Part shown: positions 35,111 through 43,521 of the stretch, piece by piece | How positions within the stretch are numbered: the stretch's first letter is position 1 | Layout: each line of letters starts with the position of its first letter | Assembly: GCA_029194665.1 (NCBI GenBank) | Contig: JARFXO010000006.1 | Coordinates: 1 to 64,000 of the forward strand | Source of the DNA: Nitrospira sp. | GTDB taxonomy: Bacteria; Nitrospirota; Nitrospiria; Nitrospirales; Nitrospiraceae | Length of the DNA: 64,000 bases | Reading direction: 5' to 3' | Notes under the pieces: model-generated | What the model was told of the DNA's origin: nothing | Databases searched by the model: none | The model's input: the letters and a program-made list of their open reading frames with translations, nothing else | Made by a program: the position numbers and the translations under genes

Positions 35111-35671
35111 TCAGTTGCAGGAGGGATCGAAAGGCATGTCGGCGTACGGGTGATACGCGTCCCCCAGCGTGAGGAGGATATCCCCCCAGACACGCGTCGG
35201 ATCTTTTTCAAACACCGCCTGCGGATCTGCGGGTAACGTGATCCACGATCCGGTCTGCATCTCATTTTCCAGCTGGCCTGGTCCCCATCCCGAGTACCCA
35301 AGATAGGCGCGAAAGCATTCTGTCGTTCCGGCACCGGTGAGAATGCGTTCGACCATGCCGACGTCCCCGCCCAGACAGACGCCGTCGAACACGTGGTGCG
35401 CATTCTCCGGAAACTGATCGCCCCGGTAGAGCAGCATCACTTGATTCGTCTGCACAGGACCGCCGGCATAGAGCACATGGCCGGATCCCTCGATCACAGG
35501 AACCTGTGGGAGGGCTTCGGAGATGGACATGGCAGTGGGACGATTCACGATGACGCCGAGTGCTCCTTCCGACCCGTGCTCACACAGCAAGACGACGGTC
35601 TGGCGAAAGTTCGGATCACGTAGGCTCGGGGCAGCGATCAAAAAAATGCCTTTACGGAGTTCGACGTTCAT
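35111..35671 (-). CDS. algH: YqgE/AlgH family protein
   Basis: YqgE/AlgH proteins have a conserved fold and an unproven role in transcription control. The 186-residue protein from 35671 has the family blocks: LRKGIFLIAAPSLRDPNFRQ at the start, VVLLCEHGSEGALGVIVNRP, YAGGPVQTNQVMLLY, FLGYSGWGPGQLENEM (here AYLGYSGWGPGQLE) and WGDILLTLG at the end. The ATG at 35671 lies at the usual distance from the first strand; the frame extends back to 35707. Confidence 0.92.
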   Translation of the reverse strand: MNVELRKGIFLIAAPSLRDPNFRQTVVLLCEHGSEGALGVIVNRPTAMSISEALPQVPVIEGSGHVLYAGGPVQTNQVMLLYRGDQFPENAHHVFDGVCLGGDVGMVERILTGAGTTECFRAYLGYSGWGPGQLENEMQTGSWITLPADPQAVFEKDPTRVWGDILLTLGDAYHPYADMPFDPSCN

Positions 35672-35740
35672 GCACAAAATCCTACTCTGCTTACGTAACT
35701 TGCGCAAGCACCGGGCGTTACCGGGACGTGTGACTCGGAA

Positions 35741-36532
35741 TTACAACTTGTACAGTGAGGTGCGACGGTCGCGAAACAGATCGTTGTAGCGATTCAAACT
35801 TTTGTTGCGGGCTTCCGCCGGATCAATCTCCACGATGGTCAGCTCTTCTTGGTCACGAGACGCCCGATATTGAATGACGCCTTTGGGTGAGACCACTTCG
35901 CTCTGACCGATATAGGTCAACCGCTCTTTCCCGCCTCGGGCTTCACTGCCGATGCGATTGCACGTCACGGCGAATACCCGATTTTCGAGGCACCGGACCG
36001 GCATGGAATCCGGGCAGTTCGGCAAAACCAGGTTGGATGGATGGCAAATGATGTCGGCCCCTTGCATCGCTAAGCTCCTCGCGGCCTCCGGGTAGTACCA
36101 ATCGAAACAAATCATGATGCCGATCTTCGTCGGACCGATATCCCACACAAGAAACCCTGAGTCACCCGGAGTGAAACACTGCGTCTCTTCGTAGAAGAGA
36201 TGGGTCTTCCGATAACACCCAAGAAAACCCGACGGCCCCACGACCACCGCGGAATTGTAACAGCGGGCCCCGGATCGTTCAGGGAGTCCCGCCACGAGAT
36301 GCATCTTGCGACGTTTCGCGATGTCGATCAGACGACGCACCGTCACGCCGTCCGGAACCGACTCTGCCAGTCGCTGCGCTTCTTCCTGTGAAAGAAACTG
36401 ATAGCCGGACGCGAATAACTCCGGCAACACGATGAGATCCGCTTCGACCTGTTCCAGCTTGGCGGTGACGACATCGAGATTCTTCGTCACCTCACCGAAC
36501 TGTGGATCGAACTGGTAAAATCCGACTTGCAC
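35741..36532 (-). CDS. Carbon-nitrogen hydrolase (nitrilase superfamily)
   Basis: Nitrilase-superfamily amidases use a Glu-Lys-Cys triad. This 263-residue protein has Glu in VLPELFASGY (about 42), Lys in YRKTHLFYEE (about 112) and Cys in GIMICFDWYYPEA (about 145), all in order. The substrate is not evident. The start is GTG at 36532 (GGAG 5 bases upstream). Its 5' third is also present in a second, truncated and chimeric copy at 37054-37344, formed by a tandem duplication of about 812 bp. The terminator hairpin at 36549-36583 separates it from the smbP-like gene upstream. Confidence 0.9.
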   Translation of the reverse strand: MQVGFYQFDPQFGEVTKNLDVVTAKLEQVEADLIVLPELFASGYQFLSQEEAQRLAESVPDGVTVRRLIDIAKRRKMHLVAGLPERSGARCYNSAVVVGPSGFLGCYRKTHLFYEETQCFTPGDSGFLVWDIGPTKIGIMICFDWYYPEAARSLAMQGADIICHPSNLVLPNCPDSMPVRCLENRVFAVTCNRIGSEARGGKERLTYIGQSEVVSPKGVIQYRASRDQEELTIVEIDPAEARNKSLNRYNDLFRDRRTSLYKL

Positions 36533-36548
36533 GCATACTCCGTCTCAT

Positions 36549-36583
36549 ATAAAAGCGGGCAGGGATTCTGTCCCTGCCCGCTT
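36549..36583 (-). terminator. Rho-independent terminator after smbP-like copy 1
   Basis: A 12-bp perfect stem (arms AGCGGGCAGGGA and TCCCTGCCCGCT on the plus strand, 36554-36565 and 36571-36582) is followed on the minus strand by TTTTATAT. It ends transcription of the SmbP-like gene before the nitrilase gene. An almost identical copy lies 812 bp away. Confidence 0.88.
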
Positions 36584-36625
36584 CAACAAAGGCATCTTGC
36601 AGCAGCCGTGGTTACTACTCTTCGA

Positions 36626-36970
36626 CTACTTCACTTCAGCCAGATGCATGGCCGCCGCTTCGGCATGTTCGGTACAGGTATCGGCATGTCCGGCCTTGCC
36701 ATGTTTCACGGCTTCCGTTAAGTGTTTCACACCTTCAGCCCCATGTGGGTTTTTCGCTACCGCTTGTGCGTGTTTAAGTGCTTCACTCGCATGCTCAACA
36801 CATGCATCGGCATGGCCTTCTTTCCCATGCGACGCCGCGCCCTTCGCGTGCTCGACTGCTTCTGCCGCATGTTTGTCCGCTGCAAGCGCTGAACTACTCA
36901 ACGCCGGGACGCCGACCAACAGGCCAATCCAGAATACCGACATTGCGCTACGACTGACTCTTCTCATCAT
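36626..36970 (-). CDS. SmbP-like His-rich periplasmic metal-binding protein, copy 1
   Basis: SmbP of Nitrosomonas europaea is a small periplasmic protein that binds Cu and other metals through many histidines in a helical repeat. The 114-residue protein here has a signal peptide (about 1-30, ending SSALA) and a mature part of short repeats: HAAEAVEHAKGAASHGKEGH, HADACVEHASEALKHAQ, and AVKHGKAGHADTCTEHAE (quoted in separate pieces). Histidine recurs every 3-7 residues. AAGGAGG lies 6 bases upstream. A second, diverged copy is at 37438-37785 as part of a tandem duplication. Confidence 0.85.
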   Translation of the reverse strand: MMRRVSRSAMSVFWIGLLVGVPALSSSALAADKHAAEAVEHAKGAASHGKEGHADACVEHASEALKHAQAVAKNPHGAEGVKHLTEAVKHGKAGHADTCTEHAEAAAMHLAEVK

Positions 36971-37053
36971 GGTTGCCTCCTTGATGGTTGAAGATTCGCA
37001 GTTTCACGTGAAGGGGCTTCGTAAATTCACCTTACACATCGCTCCTCAGACTG

Positions 37054-37344
37054 TCAAGAAGGTTTGGAGGCAGCATGAAATCCGAGAATTTTTTGAAGTG
37101 CATGCAAGTCTTTCTCGGCAGGACACGCGAAGTCTCGGCTCCATTCCCACCACGATCCCGGATAATAATTGGTGACCTTCGGATACCCGCCAGATTGGGG
37201 ATGGAGTACAGCCAAGCCGGTCACGAATAATTCCGGCAGGACGATAAGGTCCGTGTTTGCCTGTTCCAGCTTAGCCGTGACAACATCGAGATTCTTCGTC
37301 ACCTCGCCGAATTGTGGATCGAACTGGTAAAATCCGACTTGCAC
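37054..37344 (-). pseudogene. Chimeric nitrilase-rhodanese fragment
   Basis: This 96-codon frame starts like the nitrilase (MQVGFYQFDPQFGEVTKNLD, the same 29 residues as the intact gene at 35741-36532) up to VLPELFVTG and then passes into the C-terminus of the rhodanese (YPGSWWEWSRDFACPAE, ending ILGFHAASKPS). It has the nitrilase Glu but neither its Lys nor its Cys, and it lacks the rhodanese active Cys. It is therefore a by-product of the tandem duplication and not a functional enzyme. The frame is open, so a product could still be made. The Shine-Dalgarno is weakened (GGAG to GGAA). Confidence 0.85.
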
Positions 37345-37360
37345 GCATATTCCGTCTCAT

Positions 37361-37395
37361 ATAAAAGCGGGCAGGGATTGTGTCCCTGCCCGCTT
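37361..37395 (-). terminator. Rho-independent terminator after smbP-like copy 2
   Basis: This is the duplicate of the 36549-36583 hairpin: a 12-bp stem starting at 37366 followed on the minus strand by TTTTAT. Only a loop base differs (TTGTG in place of TTCTG). It lies between the second smbP-like gene and the chimeric fragment. Confidence 0.87.
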
Positions 37396-37437
37396 CAACA
37401 ACGGCACCTTGCAGCAGCCGTAGCTGCTTCTCATCGA

Positions 37438-37785
37438 CTACTGCTCTTTCACTTCAACCAGGTGCGTGGCCGCCCCCTCGGCATGTTCGGTACAAGCGTC
37501 TGCATGCCCGGCCTTCCCGTGTTTCACAGCTTCCGTGAGGTGCTTGATACCTTCATCCAAATGCGGGCTCTTCACTCTCGCACCCCGTGCACTCTTGAGC
37601 GCTGCATCTGCATGTTCGGCACAGACATCCGCATGTCCCTCCTTGCCGTGCAACACGGCGGCCTTTGCATGATCAGCGGCATCTCGGACATGTCCGGCGA
37701 GCGCCAGGCCGTTCAGCATTGGTATGCCGACCAACACGCCAAGCCCGAGTACCAACATCGCACTACGAATGATTCTTCTCATCAT
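37438..37785 (-). CDS. SmbP-like His-rich periplasmic metal-binding protein, copy 2
   Basis: The 115-residue protein has the same plan as copy 1: a signal peptide (MMRRIIRSAMLVLGLGVLVG, cleavage near LALAG), then His/Ala-rich repeats ADHAKAAVLHGKEGHADVCA, HADAALKSARGA and AVKHGKAGHADACTEHAEG in pieces. It ends VEVKEQ, three residues beyond copy 1. The open frame runs back to 38163, but those residues come from the reverse frame of the rhodanese gene. The ATG-ATG at 37783-37785 with AAGGAGG upstream is the real start. The copies differ in many positions, so both may be kept by selection. Confidence 0.85.
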   Translation of the reverse strand: MMRRIIRSAMLVLGLGVLVGIPMLNGLALAGHVRDAADHAKAAVLHGKEGHADVCAEHADAALKSARGARVKSPHLDEGIKHLTEAVKHGKAGHADACTEHAEGAATHLVEVKEQ

Positions 37786-37874
37786 GGCTGCCTCCTTCCT
37801 TGATGGTTGAAGATTCGCAGGTTCCATGTGAAGGAATTTTGTGAATTCACATTTACACAGCGCCTCTCGACCTG

Positions 37875-38753
37875 TCAAGAAGGTTTGGAGGCAGGATCGA
37901 ATCCGAGGATTTTCTGGAGGGCATGAAGATCCGTTTCGGCAGGGCACGCGAAGTCTCGGCTCCATTCCCACCAGGACCCTGGGTAGTTGCTGATCTTCGG
38001 ATACCCGACAAGCTTGAGGATGAAATAGAGCCACGCTGATCGCACACCGCCGGTACAGTAGCAAATGACTTCCTGCTCGCGACCTACCCCCTTTGCCTCC
38101 AATAGCTCCTTGATCGCGGGGAGATCCTTGACGGTCGCATCCTTGTTCAAGAAGCCATTCCACGCCACATGTATGGCTGAGGGGATGTGACCGGACCGCG
38201 GGAGGCCGGACACTTCTTTCCCAAGATATTCTTCAACGCTGCGCGCATCCAGAATGGCCGTCTGGGGATGCGGCTTCCTGACGAGGCCTTTCAACTCGTC
38301 CTTCAGCGCAATCAGAGCCCGTACCGGTTGAGCCTTGAAATTTCCCATGATCCGAGAGACCGGTCCATGCTCGAAGGGTCGCTTCTCCGCCGTCCATTTC
38401 ACCCATCCGCCGTCCAAAATACGCAGGCGTTTGTGGCCGAGGTATTCCAACATCCAAAACATCCGCCCTTCATCGCCCCAATTGTCGAATGGATTGGAGT
38501 AGATCACGACATCGCTGTCTTGATTGATTCCGAGCCGACTCAGGGTCCGTTCAATCTGGCCGAGATCGGGGTTGAGCAATCCCTTGGGCACAGCAGTGGG
38601 ATCACTGTACTCATGCCATGTCGAATGCACCGCCCCGGGGATATGTCCGCCGAACTCGTACGCCGCCTTGCCGCGGACATCGATGACGGTAAGATCAGAA
38701 CGGCCCAACTGCTGCTGAAGCGTTTCGGTATCGATCAATAACGGATGCTGCAT
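37875..38753 (-). CDS. Sulfurtransferase with two rhodanese domains
   Basis: Rhodaneses transfer sulfane sulfur, for example from thiosulfate to cyanide. The 292-residue protein has an inactive N-terminal rhodanese domain (DVRGKAAYEFGGHIPGAVHS, no Cys loop) and a C-terminal catalytic domain (AILDARSVEEYLGKEV, GHIPSAIHVAWNGF) with the active loop CYCTGGVRSAW, Cys near 238. The start at 38753 has AAGGAAG upstream; a GTG at 38771 is in frame. The 3' end was the source of the duplicated C-terminal piece in the chimeric fragment. Confidence 0.92.
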   Translation of the reverse strand: MQHPLLIDTETLQQQLGRSDLTVIDVRGKAAYEFGGHIPGAVHSTWHEYSDPTAVPKGLLNPDLGQIERTLSRLGINQDSDVVIYSNPFDNWGDEGRMFWMLEYLGHKRLRILDGGWVKWTAEKRPFEHGPVSRIMGNFKAQPVRALIALKDELKGLVRKPHPQTAILDARSVEEYLGKEVSGLPRSGHIPSAIHVAWNGFLNKDATVKDLPAIKELLEAKGVGREQEVICYCTGGVRSAWLYFILKLVGYPKISNYPGSWWEWSRDFACPAETDLHALQKILGFDPASKPS

Positions 38754-38789
38754 GATGTCTTCCTTCTGCACCGTTCGCTGTCGCGTGAT

Positions 38790-39734
38790 TCAAGCATTTA
38801 ATAACGCGTTGATGTGCGCATCCACCGAGTGCGCCAACGCCGTCAGATTGTAGCCGCCTTCGAGAGACGACAGGATGCGGCCTTTCGCATGGCGCTTGGC
38901 GACACCGACAACGATTTCCGTCAGATCGGCATATCCTGCCTCCGTCAAACCCATCCCGGCCAACGGGTCATCCTTGTGCGCATCGAATCCCGCTGAGATA
39001 ATGACAAACTCAGGCTTGAACGCGTCGGCCACTGGAACCAGCGATTTGAGGAAGATCGCGTGGTACTCCTCATCGCCCTCCCCTGCCTCCATCGGGACGT
39101 TGACTGTCAAACCTACCCCCGCTCCGTTGCCTCGCTCGGTTCCTCGCCCCGTGCCGGGATAATGCGGATACTGATGTGTGCTAAAGAATAAAACTGAAGG
39201 ATCTTGTTCAAAGCTATGCTGCGTCCCATTCCCATGATGGACGTCCCAATCCACGATCAGCACTCTGGTGAGTCCGTATTTCTTTTGGACATAGCGCGCG
39301 GCGATGGCCACGTTGTTGAAGAAACAAAACCCCATCGCCCGCCCGGCTTCGGCATGGTGTCCGGGAGGACGCACCGCGCAAAACACATGATCGACCTGGT
39401 GAGCCATGATCGCATCGACCGCTGCCAAGGTACCCCCGGCTGCCAGGTAAGCAGCGTTCAGCGTGCCGGGCGACATCGACGTATCAGGATCAAGAGGCAT
39501 CCGGCCGACAGCCGGTGCTTCCCGATTGAGCATCTCAACATAGTTGGTGGCATGGACCTGTGTAATCCATTCCTCCTCGGCTCTTCGAGGCTCAATTCTC
39601 ACCAGACGAGCTGCAGTCCCGCTTTGCTCCAACCGTTGCATGATCGCACGCAGCCGATGAGGCGACTCCGGATGCCCGGGTCCCATGTCGTGCTCAAGAT
39701 AGGCCGAATGATAAACGAGACCAGTTTTCCCCAT
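38790..39734 (-). CDS. Histone deacetylase family protein (class II-like, AcuC/HDAC superfamily)
   Basis: These zinc deacylases act on acetyl-lysine proteins, acetylpolyamines or related amides. The 314-residue protein contains HSAYLEHDMGPGHPESPHRL, the catalytic RPPGHHAEAGRAMGFC (tandem His near 145), DWDVHHGNGTQHSF (zinc Asp and His near 180-185), STHQYPHYPGTG and the late Asp ligand in SAGFDAHKDDPLAGM. All zinc ligands are present. Physiological substrate unknown. It precedes the rhodanese gene by 36 bp on the same strand. Confidence 0.93.
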   Translation of the reverse strand: MGKTGLVYHSAYLEHDMGPGHPESPHRLRAIMQRLEQSGTAARLVRIEPRRAEEEWITQVHATNYVEMLNREAPAVGRMPLDPDTSMSPGTLNAAYLAAGGTLAAVDAIMAHQVDHVFCAVRPPGHHAEAGRAMGFCFFNNVAIAARYVQKKYGLTRVLIVDWDVHHGNGTQHSFEQDPSVLFFSTHQYPHYPGTGRGTERGNGAGVGLTVNVPMEAGEGDEEYHAIFLKSLVPVADAFKPEFVIISAGFDAHKDDPLAGMGLTEAGYADLTEIVVGVAKRHAKGRILSSLEGGYNLTALAHSVDAHINALLNA

Positions 39735-39839
39735 ATCAATTACCCGTGAAGTATCAGACTATCACGCAGAAAACGCCATAGACAACGTCGGCAAGCCCGT
39801 GCTACGGTCGATTCACTGTTGTGATCCGGATAGGTGCTC

Positions 39840-40157
39840 ATGCCTAACCCTCGCATTGAACCGCTCAAGAAACTTCTCGACATGGACCCCCATGATGATG
39901 TGGCCTGGTTCGGCTTGGGGAAAGCCTATATGGATGATGGCCTCTTCGAGGAAGCCGCCAAATCCTTACATCAGTGCGTGACCGTGAAACCGACCTATTC
40001 GGCTGCCTATCTCGCACTCGCTCAGTCACTCCAAAAACTGGGACGTCTGGATGAGTGCCGAACCGTTTGTGCCACGGGCATCGACGTATCAACGAAGAAC
40101 GGCGACGCCATGGTCACAAAGAATCTCGAAGCGTTGAAGCTGTCGCTCCCATCGTGA
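39840..40157 (+). CDS. TPR repeat protein
   Basis: The 105-residue protein holds about two and a half tetratricopeptide repeats: DVAWFGLGKAYMDDGLFEEA (about 20-40), SAAYLALAQSLQKLGRLDEC (about 54-75) and a partial third. TPRs mediate protein-protein contacts; the partner is not evident. Start is ATG at 39840; a GTG at 39834 is in frame. The stop overlaps the start of the deaminase gene (GTGA), suggesting translational coupling. Confidence 0.8.
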   Translation: MPNPRIEPLKKLLDMDPHDDVAWFGLGKAYMDDGLFEEAAKSLHQCVTVKPTYSAAYLALAQSLQKLGRLDECRTVCATGIDVSTKNGDAMVTKNLEALKLSLPS

Positions 40158-40744
40158 GGTCCGGTCCCTCATCCAGCTTCCTGTTTCGTCCTCCCCCATG
40201 GGCTAGCTCTGTCTGGCGCCGCCGGCAAGACCCGCTTGTGACAGCTGCTGATCGCATGCGATTCGTGATCCAACTCGCCCTCACGAACGTCACTGCGCAA
40301 ACCGGTGGGCCATTCGGAGCTGCCGTATTTGAGTCTCAAACGGGCCGGCTCATCGCTGTCGGTGTCAATGTCGTGGAACCCTCCAACTGTTCCCTCGCCC
40401 ACGCCGAAATGGTGGCACTCGCGAATTCACACCAAACCCTGAGGCATTTCGACCTGGGGACCGACGGCATGCCGATGCTCGAACTGGTTACGAGTTGTGA
40501 ACCCTGCGCCATGTGTTACGGCGCGATCATTTGGTCCGGTGTCTCAAAAGTCGTTTGCGGCGCGCGAAGATCCGATGCAACATCGATCGGGTTCGACGAA
40601 GCTCCCAAACCCAAGAATTGGATCGCGGAGCTGAAGAAACGTAGGATCACCGTAACCAGAGATCTCTGCCGAGCTGAAGCCATTGCTGTCCTTCGGCGCT
40701 ATGAGCGATCCGGAGGTCGAATCTACAACTCCCGAAAGAGATGA
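40154..40744 (+). CDS. Nucleoside deaminase (cytidine/guanine deaminase superfamily)
   Basis: The 196-residue protein has the zinc motifs of the deaminase superfamily: HAEMVAL (His ligand and catalytic Glu) and TSCEPCAMCYGAIIWSG (PCxxC type), as in guanine deaminase, TadA and related enzymes. GGPFGAAVFE and the C-terminal RRYERSGGRIYN fit the guanine-deaminase-like group. The N-terminal 35 residues are an extension of basic character. The GTG start at 40154 overlaps the TPR gene stop by 4 bp. A frame upstream to 40055 lies wholly inside the TPR gene. Confidence 0.85.
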   Translation: MRSGPSSSFLFRPPPWASSVWRRRQDPLVTAADRMRFVIQLALTNVTAQTGGPFGAAVFESQTGRLIAVGVNVVEPSNCSLAHAEMVALANSHQTLRHFDLGTDGMPMLELVTSCEPCAMCYGAIIWSGVSKVVCGARRSDATSIGFDEAPKPKNWIAELKKRRITVTRDLCRAEAIAVLRRYERSGGRIYNSRKR

Positions 40745-40825
40745 TTGGGCCTATTCAGCCGGAGAGTGTGCCATGGCCGGGGCCCATAAGAATGAAGAAA
40801 TCATGAGCGCATAGCCAACGCACAA

Positions 40826-41659
40826 CTAGCGCCACAGCCGAATATCTCGTGCGAGGCTCCCCGCCCCTCCAAAGTAAAAATTGGCCTTAAAAATCACCAG
40901 GTCTGAATTGGGTGTGAGACCGAACCCCAGGCCGAAACTCGCGGGAACCTCTCCGGGCAGGATCATATGCACAACCGGCATGATATAGTGCTGCTGATCC
41001 GGCAGCGGGTGAGGATCCTGTAGTTGGCCGATCGTACCATAAGGCTGGAGCCCCAGAGTCAGCTTTTTGCTGACCCAATACCGAACCTCGGCTCGATAGC
41101 CAAACGAAAACCACTTGCTCGTATCGGCTCCGACCAAACCGTGATCCAAGTCTGGAGCGTTGATGATGAACGTCCAACGACCGATATCCTTTTGAGCGAC
41201 GAGCATGATCTCTCCCTCGACGGTGTTATCCTCGAACTGCTTGTTCCACCATTCGATCTCCGCATACCATCCCAAGTTGACGGGCAGCTGGTCTTTTTCA
41301 AAAAGCCGTCCGCGCAGTCGGAACTTCGAGCCGGCATACTGAGGAGCCATCAGGGGAGACCCTGGAATGGCCCAATTCAGGTAATAAGCGAAGTCAATCT
41401 TCTTGGTGAGACCATACTCGAATTCAGCAGCCATCCGCGTCATGTATTGACTGGCGAATGTGCTGTCCGATGAGGTACCGCGGCCTGGTTCCTGAAACCC
41501 AGACGCCACGAAACTGGACAACAGCTGAGGATCGAAATGCTGTTTGCCACCGGTTTCATAGGGGTAGATCTGAAACTCGAAGGGATCAAGATCGGCGTAT
41601 GCCTCACTCGTCAGTAGCACGGAGAGCAGTATCATCAAAAACCATATCCAGAGCCTCAT
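40826..41659 (-). CDS. Outer membrane beta-barrel-like protein of unknown function
   Basis: The 277-residue protein has a signal peptide (MRLWIWFLMILLSVLLTSEA then YA) and a mature part with alternating hydrophobic strands and aromatic girdles: FEYGLTKKIDFAYYLNWAI, LGWYAEIEWWNKQ, FGYRAEVRYWVSKKLTLGLQ in blocks, and VIFKANFYFGGAG near the end. It looks like a small outer membrane barrel, possibly related to transporter-like families found in methylotrophs and Nitrospira. No specific function is assigned. AGGAGG precedes the ATG. Confidence 0.75.
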   Translation of the reverse strand: MRLWIWFLMILLSVLLTSEAYADLDPFEFQIYPYETGGKQHFDPQLLSSFVASGFQEPGRGTSSDSTFASQYMTRMAAEFEYGLTKKIDFAYYLNWAIPGSPLMAPQYAGSKFRLRGRLFEKDQLPVNLGWYAEIEWWNKQFEDNTVEGEIMLVAQKDIGRWTFIINAPDLDHGLVGADTSKWFSFGYRAEVRYWVSKKLTLGLQPYGTIGQLQDPHPLPDQQHYIMPVVHMILPGEVPASFGLGFGLTPNSDLVIFKANFYFGGAGSLARDIRLWR

Positions 41660-41842
41660 CGTATCCTCCTAATCCGTCAGAAAACAGACGGACGATAGAA
41701 GGCTCTGGACTCTGAAGATCTCTGGCCTCCGACAGTCGTGTCGATATGGAAATTTCCTCGATAGACACCCCTTTGGTTCGATTCCGCGTAACCTGCCTTA
41801 AGCGTCCCAGCCGCTCATTTGCGCGAAGAGGCTATTCGATCG

Positions 41843-41968
41843 TCATGAACTCACCCCGCCTACCGCTTGCAGCAAAACGTCCACTACCAAGCCCGCATAC
41901 ACGGCCGGCAGCAACTCGGGCAGCACATAGCCGCACGTGATGATGCAACCCATGACTACTGCTCTCAT
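41843..41968 (-). CDS. Possible very small membrane protein (41 aa)
   Basis: From an ATG at 41968 with GGGAGG about 5 bases upstream, a 41-residue hydrophobic peptide is encoded: MRAVVMGCIITCGYVLPEL, then PAVYAGLVVDVLLQAVGG. The Shine-Dalgarno and hydrophobic profile support coding, but the length is short and no family is recognised. Confidence 0.4.
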   Translation of the reverse strand: MRAVVMGCIITCGYVLPELLPAVYAGLVVDVLLQAVGGVSS

Positions 41969-42580
41969 ACCAACCTCCCTGGACCGGGGAAAGTCACACA
42001 TGATTTCGTCTGTCGTCGACTTGAACCGCAAATAGACGACTTACGCCCTCGCGATGAGGTCCATCGTGGAAACACATCTTGCCGGCCTTCATGATCACAA
42101 AATTCTGTGTGAACGAACACCATGAGACTATCTACGTGCATAAGCCGTGCTTGAAGACATCGCCCACATTTCAAATGAAAACAGCTGGCTTGCTCGAATA
42201 GCGTTGAGACAGTACTGAGCGGGCGTGACAAATTGACACTTCCGAGCGGAAGCCGCGTTGCTCAAGAGGATATGCGGTTGAATGGAGTAAAGACGAAGCA
42301 GAAGCGGTACAACCCAGGGGGCTTCACCAACAACTCCTACCAGGCGATGTCAAGCAGGAGTTGTCATTCCTCTCGGCTGAGAAAACGGCTCCTGGGGAAT
42401 CCCATCACCAATCGGCTCTACTCGCTGCTATAAGAGAGGGGCAGAGACGTCTCTACACACAGCGGAGAGGAGATTCGATGGAAGCAGCGTGGGACATGGA
42501 CAGGTACCGAGACATGAGACATGAAAAGGTGCCGAGCGATCTTCCTGGTCCTTGATGATACCGATTACGTATGGGCTCCA
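41969..42580. other. Long intergenic region, no gene recognised
   Basis: About 610 bp without a convincing frame on either strand; the open frames are short and have no Shine-Dalgarno or family pattern. A 9-bp inverted repeat (ACAACTCCT at 42330-42338 and AGGAGTTGT at 42356-42364, 17-base loop) lies within it. It has no T-run on either strand, so it is not a standard terminator. Confidence 0.6.
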
Positions 42581-43432
42581 TCAAAAAATCAGGCCGAAGT
42601 CCTCCGCTTGTCGATCGCTCAGCGACGCAGCAGCAGCGGGGTTCTGAATGAGCATGCGGACACGCGGCTGAGTGCGCTCATGATCGGCTCGTTCAACTAA
42701 GTTCACATTGGCAAGCCTCAACGCCGCTCGGGAAGGAAGCGGCTCGACGTCCCACAGTGAGATCAATACGGCACTGAGATGTCGTAGTTTCATCAAATCG
42801 ACGGTTGCGGAGCCGGCCAGCGCCTTCAGGTCCATTCGAATCTGCTCCCGCCGACCTTGACGCCCTCCCGACAGATCCGCCCGTGGTATGGAAATGCTCA
42901 AGATGACCGGATCGTAATAGTCGGCAAGCTGCTTCGCCTTTTGTCTGATGCGCGCTAAGATTCGGTGGATCAAGATCACGCCACGATCCGTTTCTGCTTC
43001 CGACCCCTCGTCACTCGTGATCCCACGCACAGGCATCCGCCGTCGTTCAGCCGAGCCTACCATCGCCGTCACCTCCACAAAAAACCGTCCCGATCCGCGA
43101 CGGCATTCCAAATCGGCCGTTCTGGCTTGTGACTCAGGGAGAAACGTGACTCGGTGTCCGATGCGAATCAACTGGGTGGCCAGCTCCAGTTCCGCCAGCG
43201 CAGATTCCTGCACGCCCAGATCATGATGGAGCAGGCGATGAAGAAGCCGTACGAGCCGAAGATGACTCGAATGATCGGTACAGTGCCGTTTGAGCATGTT
43301 CCATTGGTCATCGAGATGGCGGGAAAGGCCTTGCGAGGAATGGCGCTTCCAAGATATACCGACGGGCATACCATAAACTTCACCCAAACCGGAGTAAAGT
43401 TTCACAGTCCGTCGCGGTCGCCAGCGTGCCAT
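42581..43432 (-). CDS. Hypothetical protein with possible nuclease-like fold
   Basis: No family recognised. The 283-residue protein has an N-terminal basic region, a helical part with VQESALAELELATQLIRIGH, and then HRVTFLPESQARTADLECR followed by GRFFVEVTAMV (about 105-125). This resembles the strand-strand core of PD-(D/E)xK nucleases, but the last residue is Thr where a Lys is expected. The rest is soluble with no signal peptide. The start is uncertain: ATG at 43432 or GTG at 43444. It stands alone between two non-coding stretches. Confidence 0.6.
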   Translation of the reverse strand: MARWRPRRTVKLYSGLGEVYGMPVGISWKRHSSQGLSRHLDDQWNMLKRHCTDHSSHLRLVRLLHRLLHHDLGVQESALAELELATQLIRIGHRVTFLPESQARTADLECRRGSGRFFVEVTAMVGSAERRRMPVRGITSDEGSEAETDRGVILIHRILARIRQKAKQLADYYDPVILSISIPRADLSGGRQGRREQIRMDLKALAGSATVDLMKLRHLSAVLISLWDVEPLPSRAALRLANVNLVERADHERTQPRVRMLIQNPAAAASLSDRQAEDFGLIF

Positions 43433-43521
43433 CACATTTCCCACTGTGGTCCGTCAAACACGTTGACAGCTTGTCTTGATGTTATCGCGACGAGATACAC
43501 CTCACAAAGCACCACCGACCA

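Larger units (their letters stand above)
36403..38033. repeat. Tandem duplication of about 812 bp (nitrilase 5' part - smbP - rhodanese 3' part)
   Basis: Two diverged copies lie head to tail: copy A about 36403-37214 and copy B about 37215-38033. The nitrilase start, the terminator hairpin and the SmbP gene all recur at a constant offset of 812 bp (36532/37344, 36554/37366, 36626/37438). The junction near 37215 lies at an AGCC/AGCCGG microhomology where rhodanese-gene sequence changes into nitrilase-gene sequence. The ancestral order was nitrilase-smbP-rhodanese. The copies have diverged, so the event is not recent. Confidence 0.85.

Noticed and set aside
37786-38163. N-terminal extension of the second SmbP-like protein
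   Set aside because: The extra 126 residues are the out-of-frame reading of the rhodanese gene. The internal ATG has a good Shine-Dalgarno and matches copy 1.
42330-42364. Hairpin in the 42-kb intergenic region as a terminator
   Set aside because: The 9-bp stem has a long loop and no T-run on either strand.
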